DNA of 64,000 nucleotides from Pseudonocardia autotrophica (GTDB taxonomy: Bacteria > Actinomycetota > Actinomycetes > Mycobacteriales > Pseudonocardiaceae), in contig NZ_AP018920.1 in assembly GCF_003945385.1 (NCBI RefSeq), positions 1,922,001 to 1,986,000 of the forward strand. Reading direction: 5' to 3'. Each line of letters opens with the position of its first letter. Positions within the stretch are counted from its first letter, which is position 1. The position numbers were made by a program, and so were the translations under genes. Shown here in pieces: positions 53,463 to 63,146 of this stretch. The notes beneath the pieces are model-generated. The model worked only from the letters and a program-made list of their open reading frames with translations, was not told the DNA's origin and did no database searches.

Positions 53463-54266
53463 ATGGGACGCCTCGACCGCACCGATCGCGGTCCCGCCGA
53501 GCCGGGGCCTGGCGAGCCGGTTCCCACTGAGTCGGGCGCTGCTGGGTCGAGCGCTGCCGAGCCGAGCGCTGCCGAGCCGGGCGCTGCTGAGCCGGGCGCT
53601 GCTGAGCTGGGCGCTGCCGGGCCGGGCGCTGCCGGGCCGGTTCCCGCTGCGCCGGTTGCTGCTGGGCTCGTTCCCGCTGGGCCGACCCGGGCCGCTGTGA
53701 CGGCCACCCCGAGCCGGGCCGAGCTGGACCGCGCCCGCGACCGGACGATCCCCGACGTCCTGCCCGGTCCCGGCGATCCGGCGCTGCGGGTGCTGTTCTG
53801 CGGGATCAACCCGGGACTGCTGTCGGCGGCCACCGGCCACCACTTCGCGCGGCCCGGGAACCGGTTCTGGCCGGTGCTGCACGACTCCGGGTTCACCCCG
53901 CGCCTGCTGCGTCCCGACGAGCAGGGCGAGCTCGCCGGGCTGGGCCTGGGCATCACGAACATGGCACCGCGGGCCACCGCCCGTGCCGACGAGCTCACGG
54001 CCGAGGAACTGGTCGAGGGCGGCGGACGGCTGCGCGAGCTGGTGGCGCGGCACCGTCCGGCGTGGCTGGCGGTGGTCGGGATCGGCGCCTACCGGACCGC
54101 TTTCGGCCACCGGGACGCGCGGGTCGGCGAGCAGCCGGAGGGCCTCGGCGGGACCGGGGTGTGGGTGCTGCCCAACCCGTCCGGGCTGAACGCGCACTGG
54201 AGCCGCGCCGCGATGGCCGCCGAGTTCGGCAGGCTGCGCGAACGCAGCCGGAAGCAGAGCGGGTGA
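53463..54266 (+). CDS. mug: Mismatch-specific DNA glycosylase Mug
   Basis: Uracil/thymine mismatch glycosylase of the TDG/Mug family. The catalytic motif GINPG lies in LFCGINPGLLSAATGHHFAR, then GNRFWPVLHDSGF, LGITNMAPRATARADELT and the intercalation loop VLPNPSGLNAHW. From ATG 53463 the protein is 267 aa, with an N-terminal ~75 residues of GAAEP-type pentapeptide repeats (nt ~53535-53670). GTG 53697 would give a usual-length enzyme (~189 aa) without the repeats. Confidence 0.9.
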   Translation: MGRLDRTDRGPAEPGPGEPVPTESGAAGSSAAEPSAAEPGAAEPGAAELGAAGPGAAGPVPAAPVAAGLVPAGPTRAAVTATPSRAELDRARDRTIPDVLPGPGDPALRVLFCGINPGLLSAATGHHFARPGNRFWPVLHDSGFTPRLLRPDEQGELAGLGLGITNMAPRATARADELTAEELVEGGGRLRELVARHRPAWLAVVGIGAYRTAFGHRDARVGEQPEGLGGTGVWVLPNPSGLNAHWSRAAMAAEFGRLRERSRKQSG

Positions 54267-54389
54267 GCGTGGCCCGGAGCAGGGTGGCGCGAGCACGGCG
54301 GGTGGCCGGTTCGCAGGAGGCAGGCTGCGCGAACGCCGTGAGGAGCCGGCAGCACGAGCGCGGCCGGGCGGCGGGTGGCGCGAACGCGG

Positions 54390-54569
54390 TCAGGCCGCGG
54401 GCGGCGTCGTCGCGCGCAGGAACAGCCCCACTCCGAACCCGACGACCAGGAACACCGGCACCCACCACCAGGTGTCGGTCAGCGTCCAGACGGCGGCCCC
54501 GGCCACCAGCCCACCGCCGATGCCGTAGCCGAGCCGGTGCAGCTGGTTGCGGCGGTACTCGTCGTCCAT
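54390..54569 (-). CDS. Small membrane protein (59 aa)
   Basis: ATG 54569 to TGA 54390: a polar start (DDEYRRNQLHRLGYG) and two hydrophobic segments (GGGLVAGAAVWTL, WWWVPVFLVVGFGVGLFL). Resembles AtpI-like small membrane proteins only in outline. Preceded by GGAGGGA upstream of the start. Not assigned to a family. Confidence 0.6.
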   Translation of the reverse strand: MDDEYRRNQLHRLGYGIGGGLVAGAAVWTLTDTWWWVPVFLVVGFGVGLFLRATTPPAA

Positions 54570-54597
54570 CCGCGGTCCCTCCTGTTCGCGGTGCGGA

Positions 54598-54750
54598 TCA
54601 GGAGGAGCCGCGCCGGTCGACCATCATCCCGATCAGGATGCCCAGCATCATGCCGACCCCGGGGAGCAACCAGTTGTCGAACACCACCGCGAGGGCGGCC
54701 CCGGCGAGCAGCCCCCACGCGATGCCCCAGGCGAGTCCCTGGTTCTCCAT
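54598..54750 (-). CDS. Small membrane protein (50 aa)
   Basis: ATG 54750 to TGA 54598: starts ENQGLAWGIAWGLLAGAALA, then VVFDNWLLPGVGMMLGILIG and ends DRRGSS, two hydrophobic helices. It lies 9 nt after the Prim-Pol stop and 28 nt before the 59-aa protein, so the three may be co-transcribed. Function unknown. Confidence 0.6.
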   Translation of the reverse strand: MENQGLAWGIAWGLLAGAALAVVFDNWLLPGVGMMLGILIGMMVDRRGSS

Positions 54751-54759
54751 GCCGCGACC

Positions 54760-55746
54760 CTAGGTGCCCGGGCGGTCGAGATCGGGCAGATCGGACTCGT
54801 CGGGTGCCGGGGTGCCGTCGCGGGCGTCCCGGTCGGCCCACTCCAGCAGCGGATCGATCGCGAACGTCGCGTCATCGATGCCGGCGTGCAGGTCGCCGAG
54901 CTCGGCATAGCGGGCCGGCATCGACGCGATGGTGAAGTCGCCGGGCTCGCAGTCGTCGATCTCGTCCCAGCGGACCGGCGCCGACACCCGCGCGTCCGGG
55001 GTGCCGCGCACCGAGTAGGCACAGGCGATGGTGTGGTCGCGGGCGTTCTGGTTGTAGTCGACGAAGATCTTCGACGGGTCCCGGTCCTTGCGCCACCAGG
55101 ACAGGTCCACGCGGTCGCAGCGCCGGCCGACCTCGCGGGCGAACGCGTGCGCGGCCCGGCGGACGTCGGCGAACCCGTGATCGGGCGGAATCCGCACGTA
55201 CACGTGCAGCCCGGTGCCGCCGGATGTCTTCGGGTACCCGGTCGCGCCCACCTCGTCGAGCACCTCGTGCACCACGCGTGCGACCCGGCGGACGTCCGCC
55301 CAGGACGAGGACGGCATCGGGTCCAGGTCGATCCGCCACTCGTCGGGGGACTCGACGTCGGCCGCCCGCGAGTTCCACGGATGGAACTCCACGGTGGACA
55401 TCTGCACCGCCCAGACCACGTCGGCCGGATGGGCGACGCACAGCTCGTCGGCGGTGCGGTTGTACCGCGGGAAGTGCACGCGGACCGTGCGCACCCAGCT
55501 GGGGGCGCCGCGCGGCAGCCGCTTCTGGTGCACCTTCTCCCCGGTGACGCCGGTGGGGAAGCGGTGCAGCATGCAGGGCCGGTCACGCAGTGCGCGGACG
55601 ACGCCCTCGCCGACCGAGATGTAATACCGGGCCAGATCCAGCTTGGTCTCGCCGCGGGCCGGGAAGTAGACCCGGTCCGGGCTGGAGAGCCGCACGACGC
55701 GGTCGCCGATCGTCAGCTCGACCGGCGCACCCGCATCGGTGGCCAC
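54760..55746 (-). CDS. Prim-Pol / LigD-type polymerase domain protein
   Basis: A 328-aa archaeo-eukaryotic primase-fold polymerase without ligase or nuclease domain. Landmarks: LSSPDRVYFPARGETKLDLA, CMLHRFPTGVTGEKVHQKR, catalytic DxD in EWRIDLDPMPSSSW, TSGGTGLHVYVRIP and SKIFVDYNQNARDHTIACAYS. Stand-alone versions in mycobacteria (Prim-PolC/PolD) insert ribonucleotides at short gaps. GTG 55746 starts 7 nt after the DUF2631 stop. With LigC and Mug nearby, gap-filling repair is the likely role. Confidence 0.92.
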   Translation of the reverse strand: MATDAGAPVELTIGDRVVRLSSPDRVYFPARGETKLDLARYYISVGEGVVRALRDRPCMLHRFPTGVTGEKVHQKRLPRGAPSWVRTVRVHFPRYNRTADELCVAHPADVVWAVQMSTVEFHPWNSRAADVESPDEWRIDLDPMPSSSWADVRRVARVVHEVLDEVGATGYPKTSGGTGLHVYVRIPPDHGFADVRRAAHAFAREVGRRCDRVDLSWWRKDRDPSKIFVDYNQNARDHTIACAYSVRGTPDARVSAPVRWDEIDDCEPGDFTIASMPARYAELGDLHAGIDDATFAIDPLLEWADRDARDGTPAPDESDLPDLDRPGT

Positions 55747-55753
55747 GGTGGTG

Positions 55754-56014
55754 TCAGCGGCGCCAGCTGCGGCGCTTGTACATCGGGTACGCGACGGCGC
55801 CGACCAGGCAGACGGCGGCGGGCACCGCCATGAACAGGAACTCGGTCCAGCTGATCGGGTGCCCGATCGTGAACAGCAGCAGGATGATGCCGGAGAGCCC
55901 CGCGGCGATCGGGATCCCCTTGCTGAAGTTCTGGTGCCAGCCCCAGTCGACCGAGGGCTCCATGTCGGGATCGACGCCCGACCGGATCGCGACCTCGCGT
56001 GTGTTGCTCGCCAC
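55754..56014 (-). CDS. DUF2631-like small membrane protein
   Basis: An 86-aa protein: polar N-terminus with MEPSVDWGWHQNFSKG, then two helices (IAAGLSGIILLLFTIGHPIS and TEFLFMAVPAAVCLVGAVAY) and a basic end KRRSWRR. The WGW motif followed by two helices and the location beside dxr match the actinobacterial DUF2631 family. GTG 56014 is preferred because AGGAGGA precedes it at 5 nt. Confidence 0.75.
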   Translation of the reverse strand: MASNTREVAIRSGVDPDMEPSVDWGWHQNFSKGIPIAAGLSGIILLLFTIGHPISWTEFLFMAVPAAVCLVGAVAYPMYKRRSWRR

Positions 56015-56091
56015 GTGCTTCCTCCTGTTACGTCCCGCCGCAGACCGGGGCCATCGTCGCACAGCGACCGCACCGGGGATGATGGGCAGTG

Positions 56092-57237
56092 ATGAAGTCA
56101 CTCGTCGTGGTGGGCAGCACCGGTTCGATCGGCACCCAGGCCCTCGATGTGATCACCCGGGCCGGTGGGTTCACCGTCTCCGGGCTGGCCGCGGGCGGAT
56201 CGGACGTGGACCTGCTGGTGTCCCAGGTCCGCGCGCACCGCGTCGGGCGGGTCGCGGTCGCGTCCGCCTCGGCGGCGGCCCGGCTGCGGGAGGAGTTGCC
56301 GGGCGTCGAGGTGCTCGACGGCCCGGACGCCGCGACCGAGCTGGTCACCGCCTGCGGCGCCGACATCGTGCTGAACGGCATCACCGGCTCCCGCGGCCTC
56401 GGCCCGACCCTGGCCGCGCTCGCCACCGGCGCCCGGCTGGCGCTGGCGAACAAGGAGTCGCTGGTCGCCGGTGGTCCGCTGGTGCTCGCCGCGGCCGAAC
56501 CCGGGCAGATCGTGCCGGTCGACTCCGAGCACTCGGCGCTGGCGCAGTGCCTGCGTGGCGAGCGGGTCGCCGAGGTGGATCGGCTGGTGCTGACCGCGTC
56601 CGGCGGGCCGTTCCGCGGCCGCACCAGGGACTCGCTCGCCGGCGTCACCGTCGAGCAGGCGTTGCAGCACCCGACCTGGGCGATGGGCCCGGTCGTCACG
56701 ATCAACTCGGCGACGCTGGTGAACAAGGGCCTCGAGGTGATCGAGGCGCACCTGCTGTTCGGGGTGCCCTACGACCGGATCGACGTCACCGTGCACCCGC
56801 AGTCGATCGTGCACTCGATGGTCACCTTCGCCGACGGCTCGACGATGGCCCAGGCGTCGCCGCCGGACATGCGGCTGCCGATCGCGCTGGCGCTGGGCTG
56901 GCCGGACCGCATCGCCGGCGCCTCGGCGCCGTGCCGCTGGGACACCGCGCAGAGCTGGACCTTCGAGCCCCTCGACGACGACGCGTTCCCCGGAGTGCGG
57001 CTGGCCCGCGCCGCCGGGACCGCGGGGGGCTGCCTGCCCGCGGTGCTGAACGCGGCGAACGAGGAGCTGGTCGAGGCGTTCGTGCGCGGCCGGATCGGCT
57101 ACCTCGGGATCACCGATCTGCTCGCCGAGGTCCTGGAGGCGGCCGACACCTGGACGGGTGACCCGGCTACCGTTACGGACGTGCTGGCGGCGGAGGAATG
57201 GGCCCGCGCCCATGCGAGGGAGAAGGCGGGTTCGTGA
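56092..57237 (+). CDS. dxr: 1-deoxy-D-xylulose 5-phosphate reductoisomerase
   Basis: IspC/Dxr (381 aa), second step of the MEP isoprenoid pathway (DXP to MEP, NADPH- and metal-dependent). Landmarks: [73 protein letters not shown] and [16 protein letters not shown] 56089 immediately before the ATG is an alternative. ispG lies three genes downstream. The stop overlaps the rip1 GTG. Confidence 0.97.
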   Translation: MKSLVVVGSTGSIGTQALDVITRAGGFTVSGLAAGGSDVDLLVSQVRAHRVGRVAVASASAAARLREELPGVEVLDGPDAATELVTACGADIVLNGITGSRGLGPTLAALATGARLALANKESLVAGGPLVLAAAEPGQIVPVDSEHSALAQCLRGERVAEVDRLVLTASGGPFRGRTRDSLAGVTVEQALQHPTWAMGPVVTINSATLVNKGLEVIEAHLLFGVPYDRIDVTVHPQSIVHSMVTFADGSTMAQASPPDMRLPIALALGWPDRIAGASAPCRWDTAQSWTFEPLDDDAFPGVRLARAAGTAGGCLPAVLNAANEELVEAFVRGRIGYLGITDLLAEVLEAADTWTGDPATVTDVLAAEEWARAHAREKAGS

Positions 57238-58547
57238 CCATCTTCTGGACGATCGTCGGGATCGCGATCTTCTTCGTCGGGCTGCTGATTTCGATCGCCT
57301 GGCACGAGCTGGGGCACTTCGCCACCGCCCGCTGGTTCGGGATCAAGGTCCCCGAGTTCATGGTCGGCTTCGGCCGCACGATCTGGTCGGTGAAGCGCGG
57401 CGAGACCGAGTACGGGATCAAGGCGATCCCGCTCGGCGGCTACGTCCGGATGATCGGGATGCTGCCCCCGGCGCCCGGGAAGACGCTCGGCCGCAGCCGG
57501 CGCACCGGCCCGTTCCAGGGCCTGATGGACGACGCCAGGGCGCAGTCCCGGCTGGACGTGCTGCCCGAGGACGCCGACCGGCAGTTCTGGACCCGGTCGC
57601 CGTGGAAGCGGATCGTCGTGATGTTCGCCGGGCCGTTCATGAATCTGATCCTGGCGGTCGGGCTGTTCGCGGTCCTGCTGATGGGAGTCGGGCAGGCGAC
57701 CGACGGCACCCGCATCCGGGACGTCAGCGAGTGTGTCGTCCCGGCGAGTGTCGCCGCGACACAGGAGGTCGAACAGTGCCCGGTGGACGCGCCGCCCACC
57801 CCCGCAGCCGGCGCCGGGCTGCTCCCCGGCGACCGGGTCGTGAGCTTCGCGGGCCGGGCCATCGAAGAGGCGCAGGGCCAGCAGCTGCGTGAGGCGATCC
57901 GGGTCGCTTCGGGCCCGACGCCGATCGTCGTCGACCGCGACGGTGTGCGGGTCACCACATCGGTGAACATCATCGACAACGAGGTGCAGGACTTCCAGGA
58001 CTCGACGCGCACCGTGACCGCGGGCTTCATCGGGGTATCGCTGTTGCCCGACTACGTCCGGCAGGGGCCCGGCACCGTGGCGACCGAGATCGGGTCCATG
58101 ATCGTCCGCACCGGCGAGGCGATCACCAAGATCCCGGAACGCGTCCCCGCCGTCTTCGGTGCCGCGTTCCTCGGTGAGGAGCGCGAGCCGGACAGCCCGG
58201 TCGGGGTCGTCGGGGTCTCCCGTATCGGCGGTGAGATCCTCGCCCAGGAAAACGTGCCCTGGCAGCAGGACGTATCACTGTTCCTCGGGCTCCTGGCGGC
58301 GGTGAACATCTCGCTGTTCCTGCTCAACCTGCTGCCGATCCCGCCGCTGGACGGCGGGCAGATCGTCCCGGCGATCTGGGAATCGATCAAGCGGAACACC
58401 GCGCGTGCGCTGGGGAGACCGGACCCCGGTCCGGTCGACGCGGCCCGGCTCCTCCCGGTGGCCTATGTATTCGTCCTCGTCTTCCTCGGCTTCTCGCTGA
58501 TCCTCGCGATCGCCGACATCGTCAACCCCGTGCCGTTCTTCGGATGA
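57234..58547 (+). CDS. rip1: Site-2 (M50) membrane metalloprotease Rip1/RseP-type
   Basis: Intramembrane zinc protease (437 aa) that cleaves anti-sigma factors and membrane substrates. The zinc motif is [18 protein letters not shown] in the first helix. [17 protein letters not shown] and [11 protein letters not shown] follow, then a PDZ domain (~190-270, with a Cys pair, DVSECVVPA and EVEQCPVDA) and the second metal motif [15 protein letters not shown] overlaps the dxr stop. Linkage dxr-rip1-ispG is the same as in mycobacteria. Confidence 0.95.
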   Translation: MTIFWTIVGIAIFFVGLLISIAWHELGHFATARWFGIKVPEFMVGFGRTIWSVKRGETEYGIKAIPLGGYVRMIGMLPPAPGKTLGRSRRTGPFQGLMDDARAQSRLDVLPEDADRQFWTRSPWKRIVVMFAGPFMNLILAVGLFAVLLMGVGQATDGTRIRDVSECVVPASVAATQEVEQCPVDAPPTPAAGAGLLPGDRVVSFAGRAIEEAQGQQLREAIRVASGPTPIVVDRDGVRVTTSVNIIDNEVQDFQDSTRTVTAGFIGVSLLPDYVRQGPGTVATEIGSMIVRTGEAITKIPERVPAVFGAAFLGEEREPDSPVGVVGVSRIGGEILAQENVPWQQDVSLFLGLLAAVNISLFLLNLLPIPPLDGGQIVPAIWESIKRNTARALGRPDPGPVDAARLLPVAYVFVLVFLGFSLILAIADIVNPVPFFG

Positions 58548-59032
58548 GCGCCGAGCACAGCCTCCGGCCGCTTGCGGTGTTCGACATCGACGGCGTGCTG
58601 GCCGACGTCTCGCACCGGCTGCACTTCCTCGACGTACACCGGTGGGAGAAGTTCTTCGCCGCCGCGCACGCCGATCCGCTGCTCGAGGAGGGTGCGCAGC
58701 GGCTGGAGGCGGCGCTGGAGCGCTACGACGTCGTCTACCTGACCGGGCGCCCGGAGCGGAACCGCCGGCTCACCGAGGACTGGCTGGCCGGGTTCGGCCT
58801 GGCCACCGGCCCGCTGTACATGCGGCCCGACGACGACCACCGGCCGGCCCGCTACGTCAAGCGCGAGGTGCTGCGCCGCCTGGTCCGTGAGCGGGAGATC
58901 GCGATGATCATCGACGACGATCCGGCCGTCGTGCGGGTGCTGGCCGACGACGGCTGGCCGGTCGAGCTCGCCACCTGGCTGCCGCACTCGTCGACGCTGC
59001 AGGACGCCCAGGAGAAGCACGGCCGCACCTGA
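58544..59032 (+). CDS. HAD-superfamily hydrolase
   Basis: A 162-aa HAD protein: motif [20 protein letters not shown] (DxDG), motif [14 protein letters not shown], motif III with Lys in [11 protein letters not shown], motif [15 protein letters not shown]. Resembles the PNKP/acid-phosphatase branch. Substrate unknown. ATG overlaps the rip1 stop by 4 nt, so it is translated with it. Confidence 0.88.
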   Translation: MSAEHSLRPLAVFDIDGVLADVSHRLHFLDVHRWEKFFAAAHADPLLEEGAQRLEAALERYDVVYLTGRPERNRRLTEDWLAGFGLATGPLYMRPDDDHRPARYVKREVLRRLVREREIAMIIDDDPAVVRVLADDGWPVELATWLPHSSTLQDAQEKHGRT

Positions 59033-59106
59033 CACGGCCGGCCGCGCGGCGTGCGTCCGCTCACCGGGAACGGCGGCCCGGCCGCAGCGATGGGATAGTG
59101 GCGATC

Positions 59107-60255
59107 GTGAGCGTTTCCCTGGGTATGCCGTCCGCGCCCGCGCCGACCCTTGCCCCGCGCCGCAGGACCCGTCAGCTGCAGGTCGGTCAGGTCGGGGTCG
59201 GCTCCGAGCACCCGATCTCCGTGCAGTCGATGACGACCACCCTGACCTCCGACATCAACGCGACGCTGCAGCAGATCGCCGAGCTGACCGCGTCCGGCTG
59301 CGACATCGTCCGGGTCGCCTGCCCGTCCGCCGACGACGCCGAGGCACTCCCCGCGATCGCGGCGAAGTCGCAGATCCCGGTGATCGCCGACATCCACTTC
59401 CAGCCGAAGTACGTCTTCGCCGCGATCGAGGCGGGCTGTGCGGCCGTCCGGGTCAACCCGGGCAACATCCGCAAGTTCGACGACCAGGTGAAGGAGATCG
59501 CCCAGGCCGCGAAGGACCACGGCACCCCGATCCGGATCGGGGTCAACGCGGGCTCGCTGGACAAGCGGCTGATGGAGAAGTACGGCAAGGCGACGCCCGA
59601 GGCGCTCGCCGAGTCGGCCATGTGGGAGGCGGGCCTGTTCGCCGAGCACGACTTCCACGACATCAAGATCTCGGTCAAGCACAACGACCCGGTCGTCATG
59701 GTGCGCGCCTACGAGCTGCTCGCCGAGCAGTGCGACTACCCGCTGCACCTGGGCGTCACCGAGGCCGGCCCGGCGTTCCAGGGCACGATCAAGTCCGCCG
59801 TCGCGTTCGGCGCTCTGCTGCGCCAGGGGATCGGCGACACCATCCGGGTCTCGCTGTCCGCGCCGCCGGTCGAGGAGATCAAGGTCGGTCAGCAGATCCT
59901 GGAGTCGCTGAACCTGCGTCCGCGCAAGCTCGAGATCGTGTCCTGCCCGTCCTGCGGGCGCGCCCAGGTCGACGTCTACACCCTCGCCGACGAGGTCACC
60001 GCCGGTCTGACGGGCATGGAGGTCCCGCTGCGCGTCGCCGTCATGGGCTGCGTGGTGAACGGGCCGGGCGAGGCCCGCGAGGCCGATCTCGGCGTCGCGT
60101 CGGGCAACGGCAAGGGCCAGATCTTCGTCAAGGGCGAGGTCATCAAGACCGTCCCCGAGCACAAGATCGTGGAGACCCTGATCGAGGAGGCCATGCGGCT
60201 CGCCGAGGAGATGGGTGAGGCCGTCCCGGGCGAACCGCAGGTGACGGTCGGCTGA
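59107..60255 (+). CDS. ispG: 4-hydroxy-3-methylbut-2-enyl diphosphate synthase IspG
   Basis: Iron-sulphur enzyme (382 aa) of the MEP pathway converting MEcPP to HMBPP. Landmarks: [69 protein letters not shown] and cluster ligands in [14 protein letters not shown] and [19 protein letters not shown] 59107 is chosen because GATAGT (59093-59098) lies 8 nt upstream, fitting a leaderless start; GTG 59098 is the longer alternative. Confidence 0.96.
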   Translation: MSVSLGMPSAPAPTLAPRRRTRQLQVGQVGVGSEHPISVQSMTTTLTSDINATLQQIAELTASGCDIVRVACPSADDAEALPAIAAKSQIPVIADIHFQPKYVFAAIEAGCAAVRVNPGNIRKFDDQVKEIAQAAKDHGTPIRIGVNAGSLDKRLMEKYGKATPEALAESAMWEAGLFAEHDFHDIKISVKHNDPVVMVRAYELLAEQCDYPLHLGVTEAGPAFQGTIKSAVAFGALLRQGIGDTIRVSLSAPPVEEIKVGQQILESLNLRPRKLEIVSCPSCGRAQVDVYTLADEVTAGLTGMEVPLRVAVMGCVVNGPGEAREADLGVASGNGKGQIFVKGEVIKTVPEHKIVETLIEEAMRLAEEMGEAVPGEPQVTVG

Positions 60256-60275
60256 TCGTCGAGCGGCGTGGCATC

Positions 60276-61118
60276 ATGAGTCACGTGCTGAGGGTGGCCG
60301 GTGCACGGCTTCTCGACGATCGTCACCGCTCCGGGGTGCACGATGTGCTCGACGCCGACCCCGTCGCCGCCTGCATGGTCGCGGCGCGGGTCGAGGCGGT
60401 CGGCCTGGATCCGTGGCGGCTCGGCGGTGAGCTGTGGTCACACGGCGGCCCGGCGGAGGGTCTCTGTTTCTCCGGGGCGAACCTCGTGCCGCTGCGCGGT
60501 GAGCGAGCCGCGTTGCGTGCGTTCGCCGACCGGGCCCGCCGCGCCGGCCGGGCCTGCTCGTCGCTGGTCGGCCGCGCCGAGCTGGTGCTGCCCATGTGGG
60601 ACGAGCTGTCATCGGTCTGGGGCCCGGCCCGCGAGGTCCGCCCGGACCAGCCGCTGATGACGCTCACCGGCATGCCGGCCGTCCCGCCGGATCCGCACGT
60701 GCGGCCGGTCCGGATCGACGAGCTGGACCGCTACCTGCCGGCCGCGGTCGCGATGTTCACCGAGGAGGTCGGCGTCGACCCGCGCGACGGCGACGGCGGT
60801 GCCGGCTACCGCGCCCGGGTCGCCGAGCTGATCACCTCCGGCCGGGCGTTCGCCCGGTTCCAGGACGGTGAGGTCGTGTTCAAAGCCGAGATCGGCGCGT
60901 TGTCCCGGCAGGTCGGTCAGATCCAGGGGGTCTGGGTGCACCCGGCGTGGCGCGGACACGGCTTCGGCACCTCGGGCACCGCATCGGTCGCGGTGGCGCT
61001 GGGAGCGATGGGTCGCTGCGCGAGCCTCTACGTCAACGCGTTCAACTCGCCGGCCCGCGCCGCGTACCGGCGGGTCGGGTTCGCCCAGGTCGCGCAGTTC
61101 GCCACGGTCCTGTTCTGA
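60276..61118 (+). CDS. GNAT-family N-acetyltransferase (DUF4081 + GNAT)
   Basis: A 280-aa two-domain protein. The N-terminal half (LLDDRHRSGVHDVLDADPVA, CFSGANLVPLRGE) fits DUF4081. The C-terminal GNAT domain has VRPVRIDELDRYLPAAVAMF, VGQIQGVWVHPAWRGHGFGT with the acetyl-CoA loop, and LYVNAFNSPARAAYRRVGFA. It is placed between ispG and a PBP as in mycobacteria. Acceptor unknown. Confidence 0.9.
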   Translation: MSHVLRVAGARLLDDRHRSGVHDVLDADPVAACMVAARVEAVGLDPWRLGGELWSHGGPAEGLCFSGANLVPLRGERAALRAFADRARRAGRACSSLVGRAELVLPMWDELSSVWGPAREVRPDQPLMTLTGMPAVPPDPHVRPVRIDELDRYLPAAVAMFTEEVGVDPRDGDGGAGYRARVAELITSGRAFARFQDGEVVFKAEIGALSRQVGQIQGVWVHPAWRGHGFGTSGTASVAVALGAMGRCASLYVNAFNSPARAAYRRVGFAQVAQFATVLF

Positions 61119-61196
61119 GCCTCGGCCCGGACCCTCGCGCGCGGTGAGCGGAGCCGTCATCCCGGCGTGATCCCGGGCCCGTCATACTCGGCGATC

Positions 61197-63035
61197 GTGC
61201 TGCGCTCCCTGCGGAACAGACCGGTCGTGCTCGCCGTCGTGATCGCCGTCCTGGCAACGGCCGGGGTGGTCATCGCACTGCTCCGCCCGTGGGACGGGGC
61301 AGGCACCGCCGCCCAGCGCTACACCACCGCATGGGCGGCCGGCGACGTGTCCACCGCGGCCGCGCTGACCAGCGACCCGCAGGGCGCCGCGGTGTACCTG
61401 GAGCGGGCCGGCACCGATCTGGGTGCCACGTCGATGACGGCCCGGGTCACCGGTACCCGCACCGACGACGACCGGGCCACCTCCACCGTCGAGGTCGACT
61501 GGGACCTCGGCCAGGGCCGTCGCTGGACCTACACCCTGGAGCTGCCGCTGCTCGCCGCCCCGGAGACGGCCACGAACGACACCGGCTGGGCGGTCGACTG
61601 GTCCCCGGCGGCGTTCGCCCCCGGCCTGGGCGACGGGCAGCGCCCGGTCAACCGCACCGTGAACGCCGAGCCCGCACCGGTGCTCGACGCGTCCGGGGCG
61701 ACCCTGCTCGCGCCCGTCCCGGTCGTCTCGATCACCCTGGACCCCAGGCAGGGTGACCTCGCGCAGACGGCGTCGGCACTCGGCCCGGCACTGGGCGGGA
61801 TCGACCCGGCGATCACCGCGCGCAGCATCACCGACGGGGCGAACAACACCCCGGAGGGTCAGGCGTACACCGCCGCCGTGCTGCGCGAACCCGACTACGA
61901 GCGGGTCCGCGAGCGGATCGAGGACCTGCCCGGCGTGCGGTTCGTCCGCTCGACCCGGCTGCTGCCGCCGGACTCCGGATTCGCCGGCCAGGTGATCCAG
62001 GGTGCGCGGACCGAGATCGACCGGGCCGCCGGTGGTACCCCCGGCTGGTCGGTCGACGCGGTCGGTCCCGACGGTGCCACGGCGTCGTCGCTGGTGGGAG
62101 CACCGCCGACGCCGGGGGCGCCGGTCACCCTGGAGCTGGACCGCACCGTGCAGGAGGCCGCACAGGGCGCCGTGGACGGCGAGTCGCGGCAGGCGATGAT
62201 CGTCGCGATCCGGCCGTCGACGGGGGCGGTGCTGGCCGTCGCGCAGAACGCCGCGGCGGACCGGGACGGTGCGCTCGCGCTCACCGGGCGCTACCCGCCC
62301 GGGTCCACCTTCAAGATGGTCACCGCCTACGGGGCGATGCCCGCCGAGAACCTGACCCCGCAGTCGCCGGTGGAGTGCCCCGGCAGCACCGTGATCGACG
62401 GCCGTACCCTTCCCAACGAGGACTCGTTCGCGCTGGGCACGGTCCCGTTGCAGCAGGCGTTCGCCCGGTCCTGCAACACGACGTTCTCCCGGCTCGCGCT
62501 CGGCCTGCCGCCGGAGGGCCTGCCCGAGGCGGGCCGCGCGCTCGGCTTCGGCGCGGACTGGACGATCCCGGGGATGACGACGATCACCGGCTCGGTCGAC
62601 GCCGCCACCGACGATCTGCAGCGGTCCGTCGACGGCATCGGGCAGGGCGACGTGCTGGCGTCCCCGTTCGGGATGGCGATGGTGTCGGCGACGATCGAGC
62701 ACGGGGCTCCGGTCACCCCGACACTGATCCGCGGCCTCCCGACGGAGGCGACGGTCGCCCCCGGCACGCCGGATCCGGCCGTGCTCGACCAGCTCCGTCC
62801 GATGATGCGGGCCGTCGTCACCTCCGGGACCGCGACCGCCGCGAACGGGCAGGGCGAGGTGTTCGGCAAGACCGGGACCGCCGAGTACGCGGGGCCGGAC
62901 GGGACCAACCGCGCGCACGGCTGGTTCACCGGCTACCGCGGCGACCTGGCGTTCGCGACGCTGATCGTGGACGGCGGCTCGTCCGGCCCGGCGGTGGGGC
63001 TGTCGGCACGGTTCCTGGCCGGGGTGCCCCGCTGA
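61197..63035 (+). CDS. Penicillin-binding protein (transpeptidase with MecA_N domain)
   Basis: A 612-aa class B-type PBP that crosslinks peptidoglycan outside the membrane. An N-terminal helix (VVLAVVIAVLATAGVVIALL), an NTF2-like MecA_N domain (~45-150), a dimerisation segment, then the transpeptidase. Catalytic motifs: SxxK in YPPGSTFKMVTAYG, SxN in FARSCNTTFSRLAL, KTG in VFGKTGTAEYAGP. GTG 61197 is favoured because CATACT (61183-61188) lies 8 nt before it; an in-frame GTG at 61167 adds ten residues. A hairpin follows the stop. Confidence 0.93.
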   Translation: MLRSLRNRPVVLAVVIAVLATAGVVIALLRPWDGAGTAAQRYTTAWAAGDVSTAAALTSDPQGAAVYLERAGTDLGATSMTARVTGTRTDDDRATSTVEVDWDLGQGRRWTYTLELPLLAAPETATNDTGWAVDWSPAAFAPGLGDGQRPVNRTVNAEPAPVLDASGATLLAPVPVVSITLDPRQGDLAQTASALGPALGGIDPAITARSITDGANNTPEGQAYTAAVLREPDYERVRERIEDLPGVRFVRSTRLLPPDSGFAGQVIQGARTEIDRAAGGTPGWSVDAVGPDGATASSLVGAPPTPGAPVTLELDRTVQEAAQGAVDGESRQAMIVAIRPSTGAVLAVAQNAAADRDGALALTGRYPPGSTFKMVTAYGAMPAENLTPQSPVECPGSTVIDGRTLPNEDSFALGTVPLQQAFARSCNTTFSRLALGLPPEGLPEAGRALGFGADWTIPGMTTITGSVDAATDDLQRSVDGIGQGDVLASPFGMAMVSATIEHGAPVTPTLIRGLPTEATVAPGTPDPAVLDQLRPMMRAVVTSGTATAANGQGEVFGKTGTAEYAGPDGTNRAHGWFTGYRGDLAFATLIVDGGSSGPAVGLSARFLAGVPR

Positions 63036-63053
63036 CCTGCTGATCACGAATCG

Positions 63054-63090
63054 GGAACCGGGACGTTCGCCGGGCGGACGTTCCGGTTCC
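63054..63090 (+). terminator. Hairpin terminator after PBP gene
   Basis: GGAACCGGGACGT (63054-63066) pairs with ACGTTCCGGTTCC (63078-63090), 13 bp with one G-U pair, 11-nt loop, 18 nt after the stop. Confidence 0.7.
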
Positions 63091-63146
63091 GGATCCGCGA
63101 TCACCGCCGGGGGAACGCTCTTGCCCCGCCGCCTACCCTGGTCGGC

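Noticed and set aside
51099..55746. Restriction-modification or complete phage-defence island
   Set aside because: No methylase, helicase or toxin partner; contents are better explained as repair genes plus an orphan DUF559 protein.
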